DNA from: Ahrensia sp.
GTDB taxonomy: Bacteria; Pseudomonadota; Alphaproteobacteria; Rhizobiales; Rhizobiaceae
Assembly (NCBI GenBank): GCA_002706335.1
Contig: PAKZ01000025.1
Coordinates: forward strand, 1 to 64,000
DNA length: 64,000 bases
Direction of reading: 5' to 3'
Positions 25,741-34,396 of this stretch are shown here, one piece after another. Each line of letters starts with the position of its first letter. Position 1 is the stretch's first letter. The translations under genes were made by a program, and so were the position numbers. The notes below the pieces were generated by a model. It did not search any database, was not told the origin of the DNA, and saw only the letters and a program-made list of their open reading frames with translations.

Positions 25741-25878
25741 TTAAATCCGTGTCAATCGATCGCATGCCGGTTTTGCGGCCGCATGGACATGCCGTCGCAT
25801 CAGCCTGGGGAAATCACGCGGTCGATGTACCTGGTTTTTCGGGCGCGCGGTCCTCGCGACCGGCCCATCACGGGTAAA

Positions 25879-25903
25879 CCGGGGCCGGCCATGCCGGCCC
25901 CGG
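25879..25903 (-). terminator. Terminator after the peptide-type binding-protein gene
   Basis: An 11-bp GC-rich stem (CCGGGGCCGGC / GCCGGCCCCGG) has a 3-base loop. On the minus strand it is followed by TTTACC. It sits 10 bases beyond the stop of the gene at 25913 and separates it from the aldehyde dehydrogenase operon. Confidence 0.6.
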
Positions 25904-25912
25904 ATTTTCCGA

Positions 25913-27487
25913 TCAGTCGTCGAGCCAGACTTCCGCCATGTCGAGATTGATCACTGTGGAGGGTGCAACTTTCCAGCCCTTGACGCGTGCGTCGAGGACG
26001 ACCGGGCGGAAGCTCCAGAACATCGGGATGATGGCGTTCTCTTCGAAAACGCGCCGCTGGAACTCGGCCGACAGTTCCTTGATTTCCGCGTCGTCGCGCG
26101 AGCGCACGATCTTGTTGTAGAGTTCCGTCATCTCCGGATCCTCCCCCTGGAAGGTGTAGTCCGAGGGGTTGCCGGGAAGATATTTGGACAGAACCTCCGC
26201 GGGCAGCGACGTGGTGGTGTTGTTGAAGTCGAGCGCGACGTCGTAATTGCCCGCATTGAGCATGGAGAAGTAGGTGCCGGTATCGACAGACTGTATATCG
26301 ACCTCGATACCCGTCTTGCGGAACTGGTCGGCAAGGAAGATGCCGAGCGGCTCCCACGGATGGCGCACCGTGCGGTTGAGCAGCGTGAATTTGAGGTTCG
26401 GCACGCCCGCTTCCTCAAGCAGGCGGCGGGCCTCGGCGCGGCTCTCCTCGATCGAGGGATAGAGACCGGGCAGCTTCTCGAATTCCGATTCCGGCAGGGC
26501 GTATTCGGAGCCCGGCGGCAGCATTGTGCCGTAACCGCGAAGGATGGTGATCTTGGGCAGGACCTGCGAGCCCTCGTGACGGTCTATTGCCAGATTGAGC
26601 GCCTTGCGCACCCGCGGATCGTCGAAAGGCGGCTTCTTGGTGTTCACGTCCAGCAGGTTGATGATGTAGTTGTCGGCATCCTGCACGACCACATCGTCGC
26701 CGCGTGCATCCTTGACGCGGGCCGCATCCTGCGGAGCGATCAGGAAGAAGGTCCCCATGACCTGGCCGCCGGCAAGCGCCGTGATGACTCCCGGTCCCTT
26801 GAGAAACGACACGTCGATGCCGTCAAGATAGGGCAGACCCTCGCGGAAATAGTCGTCGAACCGCTCGGCTTTCCAGTGCGAGCCCGGCACGTGTTCGACA
26901 AATTTGAACGGTCCGGTGCCGTTGATGTGTGTCGCGTAGAAGTTTGGATCCTTGGCAAGGTCCTCGGCGGAATAGACGCAGTTCCAGGGGCTCGCGAACA
27001 GCGTCTCCATGGCGGAGTTGTACTCCGACAGGGTGAAACGGATGGTCAGCGGATCGACGACCTCGATTTTCTCGATATTGGAATAGCGCGCCTGGCGTAC
27101 CGAAACGATGCCTTCCGGCGGATTGACGATCTTCTCCCACGTTGCCTTCATGTCCTCGGCGTCGAAGGTCGAGCCGTCGTGGAAGGTAACGCCGTCGTGG
27201 AGTTTGAATGTCCAGACGAGGCCGTCGTCGGAGACTTCCCAGCTATCGGCCAGATCGCCGATCACTTCGTCATAGTTCTTCGGATTGAACCGCAAAAGCG
27301 TCGAGTAATTCGGCGCAACCGCCTGGATCGTGAATGACGTGCCGCTGGCGTGGCAGTCGTAAGTATTGGTCTCGGCCTCGACCACATGGGTGAGAATGCC
27401 GCCGTGCTTCGGCTCGTCCTGGGCCAATGCCGGGGTGGCGAGAAATGTTGCTGCGGCGCCGACCGCGAGCAGATCGCGAAATCTCAT
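25913..27487 (-). CDS. ABC transporter substrate-binding protein, dipeptide/opine type (SBP family 5, copy 1)
   Basis: The protein has 524 residues with a signal peptide (MRFRDLLAVGAAATFLATPA then LAQDE). SBP_bac_5 signatures include TFKLHDGVTFHDGSTFDAED near residues 92-111 and KPPFDDPRVRKALNLAIDRH. The family binds peptides but also nickel, opines, sugars and plant aromatics. It is divergent from the ABC ATPase and permease genes with which it presumably works. A paralogue of nearly equal length lies at 41.0-42.6 kb, and the two share the KPPFDD segment and the C-terminal pattern ending in VW. Confidence 0.9.
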   Translation of the reverse strand: MRFRDLLAVGAAATFLATPALAQDEPKHGGILTHVVEAETNTYDCHASGTSFTIQAVAPNYSTLLRFNPKNYDEVIGDLADSWEVSDDGLVWTFKLHDGVTFHDGSTFDAEDMKATWEKIVNPPEGIVSVRQARYSNIEKIEVVDPLTIRFTLSEYNSAMETLFASPWNCVYSAEDLAKDPNFYATHINGTGPFKFVEHVPGSHWKAERFDDYFREGLPYLDGIDVSFLKGPGVITALAGGQVMGTFFLIAPQDAARVKDARGDDVVVQDADNYIINLLDVNTKKPPFDDPRVRKALNLAIDRHEGSQVLPKITILRGYGTMLPPGSEYALPESEFEKLPGLYPSIEESRAEARRLLEEAGVPNLKFTLLNRTVRHPWEPLGIFLADQFRKTGIEVDIQSVDTGTYFSMLNAGNYDVALDFNNTTTSLPAEVLSKYLPGNPSDYTFQGEDPEMTELYNKIVRSRDDAEIKELSAEFQRRVFEENAIIPMFWSFRPVVLDARVKGWKVAPSTVINLDMAEVWLDD

Positions 27488-27538
27488 GGTGTTCCTCCCG
27501 TTTTTCCTCCGTCGCGCAGGCGCGCGGCGAAATTATGT

Positions 27539-27550
27539 TAACATGTTTAC
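27539..27550. promoter_or_regulatory. Operator palindrome TTAACATGTTTA (site 6)
   Basis: One mismatch to the consensus; identical to site 2. It lies 51 bases upstream of the binding-protein gene on the minus strand. Confidence 0.6.
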
Positions 27551-27707
27551 ATTCGGAATCAAAAGCCCAAACTGCGTTCCTCACAATCCAGGCTTGCTTC
27601 CCCCGCCTGTCCTCGCGCCGGCGGGCCCGGGGGGGCGGCTGACGGGGCGCCGCAAAAACCGTGACAGTGAGGGATAATACGGGCCAAGCCTGCTTGATCC
27701 AAATAAC

Positions 27708-27719
27708 TTAACTTGTTAT
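27708..27719. promoter_or_regulatory. Operator palindrome TTAACTTGTTAT (site 7)
   Basis: Two mismatches to the consensus. It lies 27 bases upstream of the ABC ATPase start, with a possible -35 TTGATC at 27694-27699. Sites 6 and 7 give each arm of this divergent pair its own operator. Confidence 0.55.
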
Positions 27720-27746
27720 GTATATTGCCTGTCAGGGAGGAATGCA

Positions 27747-29765
27747 GTGAACGGCCCAGCGCCAGAGCTTTTGCGCGTCGAGGATCTGTCCGTGGAGTTC
27801 GGAGGTCGACTGCGTGCCGTAGACGGAGTCGGTTTCACCGTGAAGGCCGGGGAGACGCTCGCGGTCGTTGGCGAATCGGGGTCCGGAAAGTCGGTGACCG
27901 CGCTCTCCCTGATGCGGCTTCTGCCCGAGGGGGTTGGGCGTTACGCATCCGGGCGCGTCTCTTTCGACGGGAAGGACCTCCTCGATCTGTCGCCCGGCGA
28001 GATGGAAAAGCTGCGCGGTCAGGACATCGCGATGATTTTCCAGGAGCCGATGACCTCGCTCAATCCGATCCTGACGATCGGGTTCCAGATCATGGAGCCG
28101 CTGCGCATCCATCTGGGGCTGACGGGCGCACAAGCGCGAGCGCGTGCGGTCGAACTGCTCGGGCTCGTCGGAATCTCCGATGCCGAGCGGCGCCTCGATC
28201 AGTATCCGCACCAGTTTTCCGGAGGCATGCGCCAGCGCGTGATGATCGCCATTGGCCTCGCGTGCGATCCCAAGCTGATTATCGCCGACGAGCCGACCAC
28301 TGCGCTCGACGTGACGATTCAGGCCCAGATCCTCGAACTCATGAAGGACTTGTCGCGGCGTCTCGACATTGCCCTCATCCTGATCACCCACAATCTCGGG
28401 ATCGTTGCCCGCTATGCGGACCGCGTTGCGGTCATGTATGCGGCGCGAATCGTGGAGAGCGGAACCGCCGAAGCGGTTTTCGCCAGACCGCGCCATCCCT
28501 ACACAATGGGTCTGCTGCGCTCCGTTCCGCGGCTCGACCGGGCGCGCCAGACGCGCCTGGCGACCATCGAGGGTTTGCCGCCGGATCTTGCGAACGCGCC
28601 ATCTGGCTGCCGTTTCGCGCCGCGCTGCCCCTTTGCCATCGCCTCATGCGCGGAGCCGCCGCATTTGAGCGAAACCGATACCGGTGGCCTTTCCGCCTGC
28701 CATCGCTGGGAAGAAATCGCCGCCGGTACCATTCGCGAGGTTCCCGCCGAGCCGGCGCCGGCGCGGCTTCTCGCCGCCGACGGCCCGAAAGAGATCATGC
28801 GCCTCGAGAAGCTGTCCAAGACTTTCGAGGTCGGGCGGGGAATCGGGCGCAAACCCGGCATCGTGCGCGCGGTCGAACAGGTAAGCCTGTCCGTTGGCGA
28901 GGGCGAGACGCTCGGTCTTGTCGGCGAGAGCGGTTGTGGAAAATCGACGCTCGGCCGTCTGATTCTCGGGCTGGAGGAGCCGACTTCGGGCACCATCGCC
29001 TTTGAGGGCAAGGACATTACCGCCGCGCCGCCCGCGGAGCGCCGCAGGCTGCGCCGCGATATTCAGGTCATCTTTCAGGACCCGTTCTCTTCGCTCAATC
29101 CTCGGATGACGGTGGGCAGCATCGTCGAGGAGCCGTTGAAGGTCTACGGTTTACGCAAGGGCGCGAGAGCCAGAGGCGAGCGGGTGCGGGAATTGCTGGA
29201 CCAGGTCGGCCTGCGCGCGGATATGGCCGAACGCTATCCTCACCAGCTCTCGGGCGGCCAGCGACAGCGTGTCGGCATTGCCAGGGCGCTGGCGATGGAG
29301 CCGCGCTTCATCGTATGCGACGAGGCTGTCTCGGCGCTCGACGTCTCGATCCAGGGGCAGATCATAAACCTGCTGGAAAGACTTCAGGCGGAACTCGGGC
29401 TGACCTTCCTGTTCATCGCCCACGACCTTGCAGTCGTGCGGCACATATCGACACGGGTCGCGGTGATGTATCTCGGTCGCGTGATGGAGATCGCGGATCG
29501 CGACGCGATTTATGCCGAGCCGCTGCACCCCTACACGAAGGTTCTTCTCGACGCAGCGCCGGTGCCTGATCCCGAGATCGAGAAGACGCGCGCGCCGCGC
29601 ATCGTGAACGGCGATCTTCCGAGTCCGCTTTCGCCGCCGCCGGGCTGCGTGTTCCACACCCGTTGCCCTATCGCTACGGAAGAGTGCCGCGGGATCATCC
29701 CCGAGCCTCGGGAGATTCGTCCGGGTCACTTCGCGGCCTGCATCAAGGTGGAGGCGCAGCCATGA
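27747..29765 (+). CDS. Dipeptide-type ABC transporter ATPase, DppD-DppF fusion
   Basis: The protein has 672 residues and contains two complete ATPase domains. The first has Walker [10 protein letters not shown] near residue 41, signature FSGGMRQRV and Walker B LIIADEP. The second has Walker [11 protein letters not shown], signature LSGGQRQRV and Walker B FIVCDEA. Each is followed by an oligopeptide/dipeptide C-terminal domain with a cysteine cluster ([28 protein letters not shown]). GTG 27747 is preceded by a GGGAGGA site. Usually these halves are separate DppD and DppF proteins. It energises the permeases encoded next. Confidence 0.93.
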   Translation: MNGPAPELLRVEDLSVEFGGRLRAVDGVGFTVKAGETLAVVGESGSGKSVTALSLMRLLPEGVGRYASGRVSFDGKDLLDLSPGEMEKLRGQDIAMIFQEPMTSLNPILTIGFQIMEPLRIHLGLTGAQARARAVELLGLVGISDAERRLDQYPHQFSGGMRQRVMIAIGLACDPKLIIADEPTTALDVTIQAQILELMKDLSRRLDIALILITHNLGIVARYADRVAVMYAARIVESGTAEAVFARPRHPYTMGLLRSVPRLDRARQTRLATIEGLPPDLANAPSGCRFAPRCPFAIASCAEPPHLSETDTGGLSACHRWEEIAAGTIREVPAEPAPARLLAADGPKEIMRLEKLSKTFEVGRGIGRKPGIVRAVEQVSLSVGEGETLGLVGESGCGKSTLGRLILGLEEPTSGTIAFEGKDITAAPPAERRRLRRDIQVIFQDPFSSLNPRMTVGSIVEEPLKVYGLRKGARARGERVRELLDQVGLRADMAERYPHQLSGGQRQRVGIARALAMEPRFIVCDEAVSALDVSIQGQIINLLERLQAELGLTFLFIAHDLAVVRHISTRVAVMYLGRVMEIADRDAIYAEPLHPYTKVLLDAAPVPDPEIEKTRAPRIVNGDLPSPLSPPPGCVFHTRCPIATEECRGIIPEPREIRPGHFAACIKVEAQP

Positions 29766-30715
29766 CGGGCTACATTGCGCGCCGCCTCCTGATGATGATC
29801 CCGACCTTGCTCGGCGTCGCCATTTTGACCTTCTTCATGCTGCGGGTGGTTCCGGGAGATGTCGTGCAGGTCAAGCTGATGGCCGATGGCGGAATGGTCT
29901 CGCCGGAAGCCATCGAGGCCGAGCGCGTGCGCCTTGGCCTCGACCATTCGCTGACGGTGCAGTTCCTTGACTGGATGCGCGGCATCTTCACGCTCGATTT
30001 CGGCAATTCGATGTGGACCGGCCGGCCCGTTGCGGCGGAAATTGCGTCACGCTTTCTGGTGACATTCCAGGCCGCGTTGATGGCGACCATCATCGCGGTG
30101 TTCATCGCGGTTCCGCTTGGTACCGTGTCCGCCCTCTACCGGGGGACGGTTCTCGATTATGTCGTCCGCGTGATCACGATCGGCGGGCTGGCGCTGCCGT
30201 CCTTCTGGATTGGCATGCTCGTTCTCTTGTGCCTGCTGCGCTACGCCCACTGGCTACCGCCGATCAGCTATATTTCGCCGACCGAGGATCCCTGGGGCAA
30301 TTTCACCCAGATGATCTGGCCGTCCATGGTCGTCGGCTACCGGTTTTCGGCTGTTCTTGCGCGCCTGATCCGCTCGTCGCTCCTCGACGTGCTGAACGAG
30401 GATTATATCCGCACGGCGCGCGCCAAGGGGGTTCCGGCGCGCACGGTCATCTGGCTGCATGCGCTCAAGAACGCGCTTCTTCCGGCCGTTACCGTGGTCG
30501 GGCTCGAATTCGCGTTCCTGATCGGCGGGCTCGTCGTCACGGAGCAGGTTTTCAACCTCAATGGCGTCGGGAAGCTTTTCATCCAGGCGGTCGAACATCA
30601 CGACTTCACCATGATCCAGGGTCTCGTGATGATGTTCGCCGTCATCTACGTTCTGGCCAATCTGATCGTGGATCTGATCTACGCCGCCATCGATCCGCGC
30701 ATCCGGTACAGATAA
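29762..30715 (+). CDS. Dipeptide-type ABC transporter permease (DppB type)
   Basis: The protein has 317 residues with six predicted membrane helices. The N-terminus [20 protein letters not shown] is typical of DppB. The EAA loop is seen in [20 protein letters not shown]. The ATG overlaps the ATPase stop. It forms the channel together with the next gene. Confidence 0.92.
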   Translation: MTGYIARRLLMMIPTLLGVAILTFFMLRVVPGDVVQVKLMADGGMVSPEAIEAERVRLGLDHSLTVQFLDWMRGIFTLDFGNSMWTGRPVAAEIASRFLVTFQAALMATIIAVFIAVPLGTVSALYRGTVLDYVVRVITIGGLALPSFWIGMLVLLCLLRYAHWLPPISYISPTEDPWGNFTQMIWPSMVVGYRFSAVLARLIRSSLLDVLNEDYIRTARAKGVPARTVIWLHALKNALLPAVTVVGLEFAFLIGGLVVTEQVFNLNGVGKLFIQAVEHHDFTMIQGLVMMFAVIYVLANLIVDLIYAAIDPRIRYR

Positions 30716-30718
30716 CCC

Positions 30719-31615
30719 ATGACAGATACCGCCAATTTGCAGCCGCGGCGCCTCAACCGACCGACTTTCGGGGCCTTGGGCCGGTTCGCCTATCAACAGC
30801 CGGTCGGCGCCGCCTCCTTTGTTGTGATTGTCGTGATGTTACTCGCCGGCATCCTCGCCCCTTGGGTATCGCCTTACGATGCACTCGCTGTCGATTATGG
30901 CGCGCTGCTTTCGCCGCCGAGCCTCGATCATCTTGCCGGAACCGATGCATTCGGACGCGATGTCTTCTCGCGCATCATCCATGGCGCTCGCACCGCGATG
31001 ATCATCGGCCTCTCGTCAGCCTTTCTCGGCTGCACCGGCGGTGCGATCCTCGGCGCCGCATCCGCTTTCTTCGGCGGCCGCGTGGATGCTGCGATCCAGC
31101 GCTTTGTCGATATTCTGCTAGCCTTCCCGCTAGTCGTTCTGGCGCTGGTGGTGGTTGCCATCCTTGGACGCAATCCGGTCTTCGGCATCGACATCTCGCT
31201 GATTTTCGCGATCGCCATTCCGATCGTGCCGCAGGTCAGCCGTGTCATCCGCGCGGCCGCTCTGACGGTCCAGGCCATGCCCTATATCGATGCCGCCCGC
31301 ACCGCCGGCTACTCGAATTCGCGGATCATTCTCCGGCACATGGCACCCAATCTCGTGACCCCCTACCTGATCATGCTGACCGCATATATCGCCCAGGCAA
31401 TCCTGCTCGAGGCGACGCTTTCGTTTCTTGGGCTCGGGGTGGCCGAGCCGACGCCGGCATGGGGTCTCATGTTGTCGGGCAATGCCCAGGATTTCTTTCT
31501 GACAGCGCCTTGGCTTGTTATCTTTCCCGGCATCGCGATCTCGCTGGCGGTCATCGCTTTCAACCTCTTCGGCGATGCGCTGCGCGATTACCTTGATCCG
31601 AGACTGAAGCAATGA
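30719..31615 (+). CDS. Dipeptide-type ABC transporter permease (DppC type)
   Basis: The protein has 298 residues with an N-terminal extension and six membrane helices. DppC features are HLAGTDAFGRDVFSRIIHGA and an EAA loop at YIDAARTAGYSNSRIILRHM. It starts three bases after the previous stop and overlaps the following CoA ligase by four bases, so uptake and CoA activation are translationally linked. Confidence 0.92.
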   Translation: MTDTANLQPRRLNRPTFGALGRFAYQQPVGAASFVVIVVMLLAGILAPWVSPYDALAVDYGALLSPPSLDHLAGTDAFGRDVFSRIIHGARTAMIIGLSSAFLGCTGGAILGAASAFFGGRVDAAIQRFVDILLAFPLVVLALVVVAILGRNPVFGIDISLIFAIAIPIVPQVSRVIRAAALTVQAMPYIDAARTAGYSNSRIILRHMAPNLVTPYLIMLTAYIAQAILLEATLSFLGLGVAEPTPAWGLMLSGNAQDFFLTAPWLVIFPGIAISLAVIAFNLFGDALRDYLDPRLKQ

Positions 31616-33375
31616 GCCTGCCGCAAGTGAATGTCGAACGCCGTTCGGATGGCTCGGTGTTGCTGAGCAACGCCGAGGTGCTTGAGCCGTATCCGCGGGT
31701 CATGACCGAGCGACTGGCGTCGGGTGCGTCGGAGTGCCCGGACCGCGTGTTCCTCGGAGAACGCGCTTCGGGCGAATGGCGCAGCATCACCTACGCAGAG
31801 GGGTTCGCGGCGTTGCGGTCGATCGCTCAGGCCTTGTTGGACAGAGGCCTGTCGGGCGAGCGCCCGGTCGCGATCCTTTCGGGCGGCTCAATCGCTCATG
31901 CCTTGCTGGCCCTGGGCGCAACTCATGTCGGCATTCCCTATTGCCCGGTGTCGCCGGCTTACTCGCTTCTCGCGCGGGACGGTTCGAAACTCGATCACGT
32001 GCTTGGCCTGCTGAAACCGGGGCTCGTCTATGTCGAGGATCACGAGGCATTCTCCGCCGCCCTGCAGGCAAGCGCGTTCTCGGATTTCGAGGTCGTTGCG
32101 AATACTGGTCTGGCGACTGGTGTGACCGCGTTCGATGAGCTGACGAATACGGCGGCGACGCCGCGCGTCGACGAGCGTCATCAGGCGATTTCCCCCGATG
32201 ATCCCCGCTCGATCCTCTTCACATCCGGAACGACGGGGGCGCCGAAGGGCGTGATCACCACGCACCGGATGACCTGCGCGAACCAACAGATGTTCGTCCA
32301 GACTTTTCCGGAATTCGTCCGCACGCCGCCGGAATTGCTATCCTGGCTCCCGTGGCATCACACCTCCGGCGCCAACTCCATTCTCGGCTCGGTGGTCTAC
32401 AATCACGGCACGCTTTGGATCGATGATGGAAAACCGGTCGAAGGGCCTGCCATGCAGGAGACGCTTCGCAATCTGCGCGAGATCGCGCCGACGGCATATT
32501 TTTCCGCACCTTCGGGTTTTCGGTTGCTCGGCCGCGCATTGAGGAACGATGCCGAGTTGCGGCGCAGGTTCTATTCTCGCCTGTCTTTTTTCTTTTATTC
32601 GGGATCGGCTATGCCGGCGCCGCTCGCTAGAGAGATGGACGAGATCTCGATCGGCGAGACCGGACGCGCCGTTCCATTCTATTCCTGCTACGGATCGACC
32701 GAATCTGCGCCCTTTGCGACTGCAGTCAACTGGCAGGGCGCCACCGGCGGTATGGTCGGCCTGCCGATGCCGGGCGTCGAATTGAAGCTTTCTCCGGTCG
32801 ACGGCATGACGGAAGCGCGAATCAAGGGGCCGACCGTAACGCCTGGATACTGGCGCAATCCAGACGCCACGTCGAAGGCGTTCGATGAGGAAGGTTATTA
32901 CCGTTTCGGCGATGCCTTAGCTCCCGCCGGTGACGATCCCTCTCTCGGCCTGCTGTTCGACGGCCGGATCGGCGAGAATTTCAAGCTGGCGACCGGCACA
33001 TGGGTCAATGTGGCCGGTTTGCGGGACCGCTTGTTGACGGCGGCAAAAGGCGCGCTTGCCGATGTCGTCCTTGCCGGAGAAGGGCGGGACGAGATTGGCG
33101 CCTTGCTGTTTCCCGACATGTCCCGTTCCGGCGACCAGACGAGATTGCATGCTGAGATCGAAGCCGCGCTTAACGAGATTTCAACACAGGCGACCGGTTC
33201 GTCGACTTTCATCGCCCGCGCGTTGCTGATGGATACACCTCCTGATCCCGCTGCCGGCGAGATGACTGACAAGGGCGCGGTGAGCCAGCGCGGCGTATTG
33301 CGGGCGCGCAAGGCGTTCGTCGACCGCTTATTCGATGATCCTCCGCCAAGAGACATTATATTCGCGCGGAGATGA
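31612..33375 (+). CDS. Feruloyl-CoA synthase-like aryl-CoA ligase
   Basis: The protein has 587 residues of the ANL superfamily. Its P-loop is ILFTSGTTGAPKGVITTHRM. A block typical of feruloyl-CoA synthases follows: LPWHHTSGANSILGSVVYNH, then GTLWIDDGKP and LREIAPTAYFSAPSGF. The C-terminal MTDKGAVSQRGVL supplies the catalytic lysine. It would activate ferulate, a related hydroxycinnamate or a larger aromatic acid with ATP and CoA. Being the fourth gene of the ABC operon, it probably acts on the imported compound or its first oxidation product. Confidence 0.85.
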   Translation: MSLPQVNVERRSDGSVLLSNAEVLEPYPRVMTERLASGASECPDRVFLGERASGEWRSITYAEGFAALRSIAQALLDRGLSGERPVAILSGGSIAHALLALGATHVGIPYCPVSPAYSLLARDGSKLDHVLGLLKPGLVYVEDHEAFSAALQASAFSDFEVVANTGLATGVTAFDELTNTAATPRVDERHQAISPDDPRSILFTSGTTGAPKGVITTHRMTCANQQMFVQTFPEFVRTPPELLSWLPWHHTSGANSILGSVVYNHGTLWIDDGKPVEGPAMQETLRNLREIAPTAYFSAPSGFRLLGRALRNDAELRRRFYSRLSFFFYSGSAMPAPLAREMDEISIGETGRAVPFYSCYGSTESAPFATAVNWQGATGGMVGLPMPGVELKLSPVDGMTEARIKGPTVTPGYWRNPDATSKAFDEEGYYRFGDALAPAGDDPSLGLLFDGRIGENFKLATGTWVNVAGLRDRLLTAAKGALADVVLAGEGRDEIGALLFPDMSRSGDQTRLHAEIEAALNEISTQATGSSTFIARALLMDTPPDPAAGEMTDKGAVSQRGVLRARKAFVDRLFDDPPPRDIIFARR

Positions 33376-33408
33376 CGATGCGGCTGGACAGGGTCAGTTG
33401 AAAAATAT

Positions 33409-33420
33409 AAAACAAGTTAA
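33409..33420. promoter_or_regulatory. Degenerate operator AAAACAAGTTAA (site 8)
   Basis: One half site is intact (AGTTAA) and the other is weak, with three mismatches in all. It lies 28 bases upstream of the DUF3237 gene, the position other sites occupy, and is the weakest member of the set. Confidence 0.35.
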
Positions 33421-33448
33421 GTAATTTTTGGCGAGCAGGGAGGGCTCG

Positions 33449-33910
33449 ATGGACATGGCGCCCCCGAAGCTTCAGCATGCGTTCACGCTCAAGCTTCGAT
33501 ATGAAACTCCCCATCGATATCCGTCCACGACCGGCAACAGGGCATCTTTGCAAATTGCCGAGGGAAGCGCGGACGGGCCGCTCCTGACGGCGGAAGTCGC
33601 CGATGACGGCGGCGAGTTGCTGATTATCCGTCCTGATGGCGTTCTCGAGCTCGACAGCCGCATGATGCTGCGTGCCGCCGATGGCACGATGATCTACTGG
33701 CGCGCGCTTGGCTTCGTGAATGCCGGTGCGGACCGGGCTGCCGCGTTCTTCGCCGGTGAGGATCTCGCGCCGGCTTCGATGGAGGCCGCGCCCTATTTCG
33801 ACGCGCCGCAGGGCGAGCGGGACTGGATGACTTGCCGCTCCTTCATCGCACGCGGCACGCTCGGCTCCCGATCCGCGGAAATCGACGTTTTCCGCATGCA
33901 GCCGGAGTAG
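33449..33910 (+). CDS. DUF3237 family protein (copy 2)
   Basis: The protein has 153 residues. DUF3237-like features include AFTLKLRYETPHRYPST, DGPLLTAEVADDGGELLIIR, a middle LDSRMMLRAADGTMIYWRA and WMTCRSFIARGTLG. ATG 33449 is chosen over an upstream in-frame start because GGGAGGG lies just before it. It is more divergent than the other two copies and lacks the GYRH segment. It is followed by a second DUF3237 gene and a GMC oxidoreductase in one operon. Confidence 0.75.
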   Translation: MDMAPPKLQHAFTLKLRYETPHRYPSTTGNRASLQIAEGSADGPLLTAEVADDGGELLIIRPDGVLELDSRMMLRAADGTMIYWRALGFVNAGADRAAAFFAGEDLAPASMEAAPYFDAPQGERDWMTCRSFIARGTLGSRSAEIDVFRMQPE

Positions 33911-33913
33911 TCC

Positions 33914-34396
33914 ATGCGAGATTCACTGAAACCCGACCTCGAATTCGCGCTCGAGATACGGCTGACGCTGAAGAAGCCGCGCCTCGAACTCAACGGCCTT
34001 CCAAGGGGCGGAAACCGCCTGTCGGTACAGATCGAGCAGGGCGAATTCGAAGGCCCGCTCCTCAAAGGCAAGATACTGCCGGGCGGGGGCGAATGGCCGC
34101 ATATCCGGACGGACGACGTGTTCTGCTTCGACGCGCGATATCACCTGCAAGAAGACGACGGCACGATAATCCTCATACAGAACTCGGGCTACAGGCACGC
34201 GTCGCCGGAAGTGCAGGAGCGTCTCTGGGCGTTGCGGCCCGGCGATGTCGTTCCGCCGGATGCTTATTATTTCCGCTCCATGACCCGCTTCGAGACGGCG
34301 CCCGGAAAGCATGACTGGCTTGCCCGGCATGTGTTCGTCGGCGTCGGGGAACGCTTGGAGAAGGGCAATCGACTGAGATACTACAAGGTCGTCTGA
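33914..34396 (+). CDS. DUF3237 family protein (copy 3)
   Basis: The protein has 160 residues and closely follows copy 1 at 23.7 kb: LEFALEIRLTLKKPRLELNG, FEGPLLKGKILPGGGEWPHI, IQNSGYRHASPEVQERL, then a C-terminal HDWLARHVFVGVGERLE. It starts three bases after copy 2 and its stop overlaps the GMC start. Tandem DUF3237 genes beside a GMC alcohol oxidoreductase parallel the PhcF/PhcG and PhcC/PhcD set of SYK-6, as I recall it. Confidence 0.87.
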   Translation: MRDSLKPDLEFALEIRLTLKKPRLELNGLPRGGNRLSVQIEQGEFEGPLLKGKILPGGGEWPHIRTDDVFCFDARYHLQEDDGTIILIQNSGYRHASPEVQERLWALRPGDVVPPDAYYFRSMTRFETAPGKHDWLARHVFVGVGERLEKGNRLRYYKVV

